Part shown: positions 59,302 through 64,000 of the stretch, one piece after another | Position numbering within the stretch: the stretch's first letter is position 1 | How the letters are laid out: each line of letters opens with the position of its first letter | From: Pelodera strongyloides | Lineage: Eukaryota; Nematoda; Chromadorea; Rhabditida; Rhabditidae | Assembly (NCBI GenBank): GCA_036852015.1 | Contig: JAANDG010000055.1 | Coordinates: 186,001 to 250,000 of the forward strand | Direction: 5' to 3' | DNA: 64,000 nucleotides | The notes under the pieces: model-generated | Seen by the model: the letters and a program-made list of their open reading frames with translations, nothing else | Told to the model about the DNA's origin: nothing | The model's database searches: none | Made by a program: the position numbers and the translations under genes

Positions 59302-60220
59302 GCGTCATATTCGCGAAAACGTCACGTGATTTGCATCAGGAGTAATCCCAAATCGTGTTGTTGCGTAAGATCTGCAACACAAACTACTGCGTGCGCCGCA
59401 ACACATTGGCCAGACAGAAAACTTACTCGCGCGGCGTGTCGCTGCGCGCACTGTAATAAAGACGGCGCACCCTTGATGATAGTGTTGCGATGAGGCGATG
59501 AGAGCAGTTTATCTTGAGGCTAGTACGCACATTAGTTCAAATTAGTTTACGTACTTTAAATTAACGTATGTCGGTATTAAACTCGTACTATAAATCCCGC
59601 TAATTATAAAGCGACACTTACTAGAGTATTTTTGCATGTCAACAGATTGATGTACCATAACACAAAGCCGCATCTATTTTCTCTACGTGGAGCACTTTCT
59701 ACGAATCTGACAATCTTCTTATTATATAGACGAGAAAGGTTTATTTGTCGCATTGTCGGCAACGACATGCTCAACATTAGCCCCAAAAATACACAAACGT
59801 AATTAAAATATAATACCTCTACTTTTTTTTGCAAACTGACAACCAAGAACAACGAACAGATAAGCTAACAGTGTATACATACCAGATAAGCTAACAAGTT
59901 TATACATACAACTTCATATTCAATATTCATGTTATTAGTGCTTATAACTAGACTAGAGTATGAATAAGTCTATGGGATCGTTTGTTAGTGCAAAAACAAA
60001 TAGACTCTTAGGAATGCACAATTCGTATAGGACATCCACTCAATAAATACAATCAAAGCGGGGCAGTACTCTTTCTTACGTACATCTAGTCTACACCCGA
60101 ATATAGTCAGAAATCCTCCCAACTAGTTCTAATAAAACAAACATTGAAAAATTAACGAGAAAAACAAGCAATAAATCTCTTATATGTAAAGGAAATAATT
60201 TCGAGTTTGGTTGTGCCGAT
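59302..60220. other. Intergenic, nothing recognised
   Basis: GC-richer at the left (TGCGCCGCAACACA), then A/T-rich. No exon with paired splice sites and no clear repeat ends were found. Confidence 0.5.
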
Positions 60221-60884
60221 CACGTTACGCGCGAAGCGTCAGAGACATGCGACGCTAGCCTGTTTTATTCGGGCACGTAAATCCATATTGTTGATGCATC
60301 GGGTTGCGTCCGGTTGATATTACTGAAATATAGAGATAGAAATAAAAATGCCAATAACCACACGTTCACAGCTCATGTAAAAAAAACCGAATATGCTTTT
60401 TGTAACTGTATAACCTGCTTTCAAGTAAATGCAGAAAAAAATAAGTCATAACAAATCCATACAATAATGTCGGCAATTATCGCCATAACGAGCCAAATGA
60501 AGAAATATTCCTTTTCCGGTGATTTGTCTGAAAAACAAATATTTTCTTTTTATATTATACAGGACGGCTGTCGCCGCCTGAGGCGGCTTTCCAAATAATA
60601 ATGATTTATTACGCACACATACAATTCATAAGAAAAATATATGCAACGTACAGTTTTGTCGAGTAAAGCAACAGTAGCACAAATACAAAAATGAAGAATA
60701 AATAAAGTGACACATTATGCAGAAATCTAAGAAGCTAAGTGCGGAGTTTCCTCAATCATAATAGAAGTTCTATGTACAAATGAATGCCTACGAACCATTT
60801 TCTCTTCACAGGCGATACTTCACCTCGAAGCCTCACAAAAATGGGCACATGAAACGTATAAGCGGCAACCTTACGTCCTCCAGG

Positions 60885-60995
60885 CGTGCAAGCGGCAACG
60901 TTATGGCGTGCAAACTGTCACGCCATATCCCAACTGCTCGATACTTTTGTACCCGCATGTACGCCGTAACGTTACCGCTCGCACGCCAATTTTCT
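60885..60995. repeat. GGCGTGCAAGCGG palindromic repeat replacing sushi exons
   Basis: GGCGTGCAAGCGGCAACG at the left and CGTTACCGCTCGCACGCC at the right form imperfect inverted ends, with GGCGTGCAAACTGTCACGCC between. Confidence 0.65.
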
Positions 60996-61134
60996 CGTTG
61001 TAGCAGAGACGAGTCATCTCGAAGAATATAAAACAAAATAAATAAGAACTCACACTGTTGAGAAGCTTCGTGTTTCATTGTGATTAAGCTATTCCAGGCC
61101 TCCTTTGCTTGTTGGCCAATCACCTAATAATAAG

Positions 61135-61325
61135 GAACATGGGTGAACCCAATTGGAGACGGTTCGCGGGCCGACCCATTTTGTCACCAACTCGTGTCCA
61201 ATTCGTGACCAAGTTATATCGAAAACCGTCTCAGATGGTCACCAAATGGTAACGGACCAGTCACGGGATGGTTTTTTTTTAGGTGAAAACCATTTGGTGA
61301 TGGGCCGACGACCCTTTTCCGGGGT
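61135..61325. repeat. GGTCACCAAATGG repeat
   Basis: Contains GAACCCAATTGGAGACGG, GATGGTCACCAAATGG and AACCATTTGGTGATGGG, as in the other copies of this family. Confidence 0.7.
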
Positions 61326-61485
61326 AATTATTTCGCTTTCCATATGACGTGAAGTAAAATGGATTCTACAGTACAGTATCACTCCACTTGTAAGTAATTA
61401 TGGTTTTTATACGGTCTACAATACTTAATCCACGGAGATACGGTAAAACATATAATAAAATTGAGGTGAAACGTCCCGCGTAAAT

Positions 61486-62060
61486 ACTCACGAGAATAAA
61501 GTACTCAAATGGTTTCCTTTTATCGAAATATAATGGTATTAAATTCCGAAAGACATGCTTTATGGGGTTTCCAAGTATCCGGGCAAATTTACCGTATTTT
61601 ACACCTTCGCGAGACCCATGTATTAATTTCTCATGTCAAATATTAAATTCAGGTAAAATACGGTAATTTTTTCTATACTTGGAAGGGAACGCACAGTTGT
61701 TTTTGGCATACATGGAAACCCCATTACAAAGCAAAAGCTTTTAATTGGAAGGAGTAAATCAATATAAGTCTATGAAGTCTATAAAAATTTTGGATCGTAG
61801 TAAATAGTTGATTTCAATAGTGGGCATTCAAATTTTTTGCCCGCTTGCAAAATGACTTGCAAATTTGCATGCCCACTATGTATGGAAATCAGCTATTTAC
61901 TACGATCCAAAATTTTAATAGACTTCATAGTTTTATATTGATTTACTCCTTCCAAGTAAAAGCTTTTGCTTTGTAAAGTATGTCTTTCGGAATTTAATAC
62001 CATCATATTTCGATAAAAGGAAACCATTTGAGCACTTCATTCTCGTGAGCCTCCTCCTTT
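61486..62060. mobile_element. Long palindrome interrupted by a nested MITE
   Basis: The left arm (CGAGAATAAAGTACTCAAAT ... CCGAAAGACATGCTTTA) resumes after the nested element at 61724 and mirrors the right arm 61860-62060 (TAAAGTATGTCTTTCGG ... ATTTGAGCACTTCATTCTCG, the latter as TTTGAGCACTTCATTCTCG). The centre is TAGTGGGCATTCAAATT to TTGCATGCCCACTA. Confidence 0.8.
61563..61723. mobile_element. Nested PIF/Harbinger-like MITE with TTA duplication
   Basis: Ends TGGGGTTTCCAAGTAT and CATGGAAACCCCA, inner pair TACCGTATTTTAC and GTAAAATACGGTA, flanked by TTA on both sides (61560-61562, 61724-61726). Same terminal sequence as 36772-37083. Confidence 0.85.
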
Positions 62061-62860
62061 AAGCCTACACAACTAAACTAACTAACTAACTTATAGCATC
62101 ATGTACCGAGAGTACTATCGCACTATCCTTACCTTACTGTTGAGAAGTGTGTAGTGATAGAGACAAGCGACGTCATCTCCGCATTCTTTAAGCACTTCCT
62201 GTGGTTTATTCGGGCAGCTGGTTTCATATTGTTGAATAGCAGCAGCTTGCATCCGGTTGAGATTTTCTGTATAGAGGTAGAAATAAAAATGTCAAACCAT
62301 TTTTTTTTTCACCCACAATCAGATCTATGCAGAGCTTCGGTAGCTCATGTATATGTATATTTATTTATAATATGGTAGTTAGCAGTTAATATGTCACTTG
62401 TAATGAATTATTATTATTGTCACTTGACACTTGGGCACTTAAAAGTCACTTGTCACTAATAAACTCTGTAATTACTGCTATTTACCCACCAGTAAAATTG
62501 AGCTTCATCATATCGCGGCAATTGTTCAACAATTGCATCAAAGTCGCTCCTGTGATTGGGTAGAATCGATTATAATATCTGAAAATATGCTAGTCATTGA
62601 CATGTCTTTGAAAACCATAGAATAAGGCCAGCTCATGTATTATATGCAAATTATCTAAATAGATTTCACGACTTGTAACTGAAGAGAACTGAATGCATCT
62701 AGTTATTCGAAAGATTATAATATAAAATTAGTAACTTACGTTGCGTATTTTGCAGCTGCTTTGTAAATGGTCTCACGCTTCATGACAACCTCTGGGCACA
62801 CCTGAATATGTTTGTATTATTAACTGATATGCAAAATAAAAACGACTGTAACGGATCCGC

Positions 62861-63045
62861 TTAAAGCGAAATACCGGCCGGTTTTTGAAACGCACCGTGG
62901 ACATCAGCATTCTTATGCAGCAGATGCAAACGAACACAAATTAGAATAAAAAGTCGAGTTAAATTCGAGCAAGTTAGCATAAATACGTACGGATTTAGTT
63001 GTACATTTTGCGTTTCAAATACCGGCCGGTATATCGGTACTAATT
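62861..63045. mobile_element. TTAA-type MITE, family A, in paralog intron
   Basis: Left TTAAAGCGAAATACCGGCCGG, less its last base; right GCGTTTCAAATACCGGCCGG then TATATCGG. The same intron of the intact paralog (3582-3853 or 3181-3519) lacks it, so it inserted after the duplication. Confidence 0.8.
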
Positions 63046-63589
63046 TTATGTCTATTGGAACTAACCAGCGATTAACGGTGCCGGCGCTAACGAACGGAGG
63101 TAACGACTCCGACTTCCAGTAACACGAATCTACTGTCTCTATTTGATAATTGCATTGTGTCACTGTTGATTTCTACGGTAGTGCTACACTATTTGCACTG
63201 TTAAAGGGTGGGCACTGCACATTTCAGTTATATTTAGTGTCGGCAGTGGGGTCGAAAGCCATAATTTGGGCGGGCATTTGGTCGGGAATTAACAGAGATA
63301 TGTAAGTGCGCTCTACGCAAAAACGTTGCCGGAACTAACCGACCTTACTGATAAATGTTCACACATATATATTTCTCACCTCAAACTTCCAGTCCTCATT
63401 TCTGCTGGTTAAGAACAGGTTCTCTGAGGGAATCTCGCTCAAGTACTGAGCCTGCATATTCTGCTCACTTCCTTGCTCACCAGAACCCACAACTCGGTCT
63501 GCAAGTATTTAATGGTTATGGTCTCATAGATAGGGACTGCTATATCTCTCCCTGCATAGCTGTCAGCATCTATCTTCACCTCAGCCTTA

Positions 63590-63640
63590 CCTTCTCTCTC
63601 TGTCTCTCTCTGTCTCTCTCTTTCTCTGTCTCTTTTGTCT
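63590..63640. repeat. CT microsatellite in paralog intron
   Basis: CT tract in the intron between 63707 and 63498, the counterpart of the GA run at 2928-3004 in the other paralog. Confidence 0.85.
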
Positions 63641-63873
63641 CTTTTCTCCCCTGGAAATGTCTTTCTTAACCTGCTGAATTCGAACCCTAAACCTAAACCA
63701 ACTCACAAGCCTGTATGATCTGCTGTCTGTACTGTTCACTGTTCACATCATTCAAATTGAGTGTATTCGTGTATGAACTCGTCATCGTTTGTTCGGGGAA
63801 CGGACGCATTAGACCTTGCACCTTAATGACTTTTTATACCCACCTTACTTAATCAAATATGTGATTTACGAAA

Positions 63874-64000
63874 TGTTAAAGCAGTACGACACGTGTTTCC
63901 TGTACAGAAGGGCTGCACTCTGTCTTAATGCTGGAAGTAGGTCACATAAATTTGCATATAACCCTTCGTAACTGTTGAGGCCTGATCCATTCTGGGAGAA
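63874..64000. mobile_element. TTAA-type MITE, family B, cut by window edge
   Basis: Begins TTAAAGCAGTACGACACGTG; the interior AAATTTGCATATAACCC resembles other family B copies. The right end is not in the window. Confidence 0.6.

Larger units (their letters stand above)
60225..63821 (-). pseudogene. Inverted paralog of the VWD/sushi gene, lacking the sushi exons
   Basis: Minus-strand exons matching those of the gene at 310-8026: 63821-63707 (=2764-2878, same length, few changes), 63498-63380 (=3062-3180, same length), 62801-62740 (=3520-3581), 62578-62490 (=3854-3940, with an in-frame extra ATG codon), 62266-62133 (=4117-4250), 61123-61054 (=4361-4430) and 60527-60463 (=the transmembrane exon 5937-6023). 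The three sushi exons have no counterpart in 61053-60528, which instead holds a GGCGTGCAAGCGG repeat. Downstream, 60325-60230 is a further degraded copy of exon 4117-4250 (GATGCATCAACAATATGGAT word) in the wrong place. Frames stay open in the intact exons, so it may be expressed as a shortened protein, but loss of an extracellular domain and scrambled 3' order favour a decaying copy. Upstream exons lie beyond the window edge. Confidence 0.8.

Overview
The window is nuclear DNA of a nematode, most likely a rhabditid; the genus cannot be fixed from sequence alone. Evidence: many short introns with the nematode acceptor TTTCAG, an internal TTAGGC telomere-type array (11199-11288), nematode-style Cys-loop receptor genes, and heavy GA/CT microsatellite and MITE content. 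There are no bacterial features. Genes had to be assembled exon by exon, so coordinates given for genes are outer limits and exons are listed in the evidence.

Layout. (1) 310-8026 (+): 3' part of a membrane protein with a VWD-like region, a sushi/CCP domain, one transmembrane helix and a cytosolic tail (SUSD2-like). (2) 10041-15891 (-): a Cys-loop anion channel of the nematode ACC/LGC type, with an interstitial telomeric array in an intron. (3) 15.9-22.4 kb: gene-poor, MITEs and dispersed repeats. (4) 22468-23618 and 24607-25241 (both -): two small related signal-anchor or secreted lysine-rich proteins. (5) 25768-35630 (+): a complete, very young Ty3/Gypsy-type LTR retrotransposon. (6) 35.8-46.5 kb: repeats with no convincing gene. 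(7) 46570-53416 (+): a nicotinic acetylcholine receptor alpha-type subunit (DEG-3/DES-2-like). (8) 53.4-60.2 kb: MITEs and fragments of an unrecognised gene. (9) 60225-63821 (-): an inverted, partly decayed paralog of gene 1 that has lost its sushi exons.

The retrotransposon is the most interesting object. Its LTRs (776 and 775 bp) differ by eye at one position, and an inverted copy of its target at about 41.4 kb supplies the empty site, so the ends and target duplication can be read exactly. Gag and protease share one frame. A textbook -1 frameshift signal (T TTT TTC, 6-nt spacer, 6-bp GC stem) sits exactly on the protease stop codon. Beyond integrase the element continues into an about 480-codon extension with the GDS and DxxH signatures of an SGNH/GDSL hydrolase, whose stop codon is supplied by the first bases of the 3' LTR. 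Three further frame breaks (about 27.71, 30.76 and 33.40 kb) mean this copy is probably not intact, unless they are assembly errors or recoding sites.

The rest of the non-coding sequence is dominated by several MITE families: TTAA-flanked families with ends TTAAAGC or TTAAAGGG, and PIF/Harbinger-like families with 3-bp TAA/TTA target duplications, including one nested insertion whose empty site is preserved in the opposite arm of the palindrome it entered.
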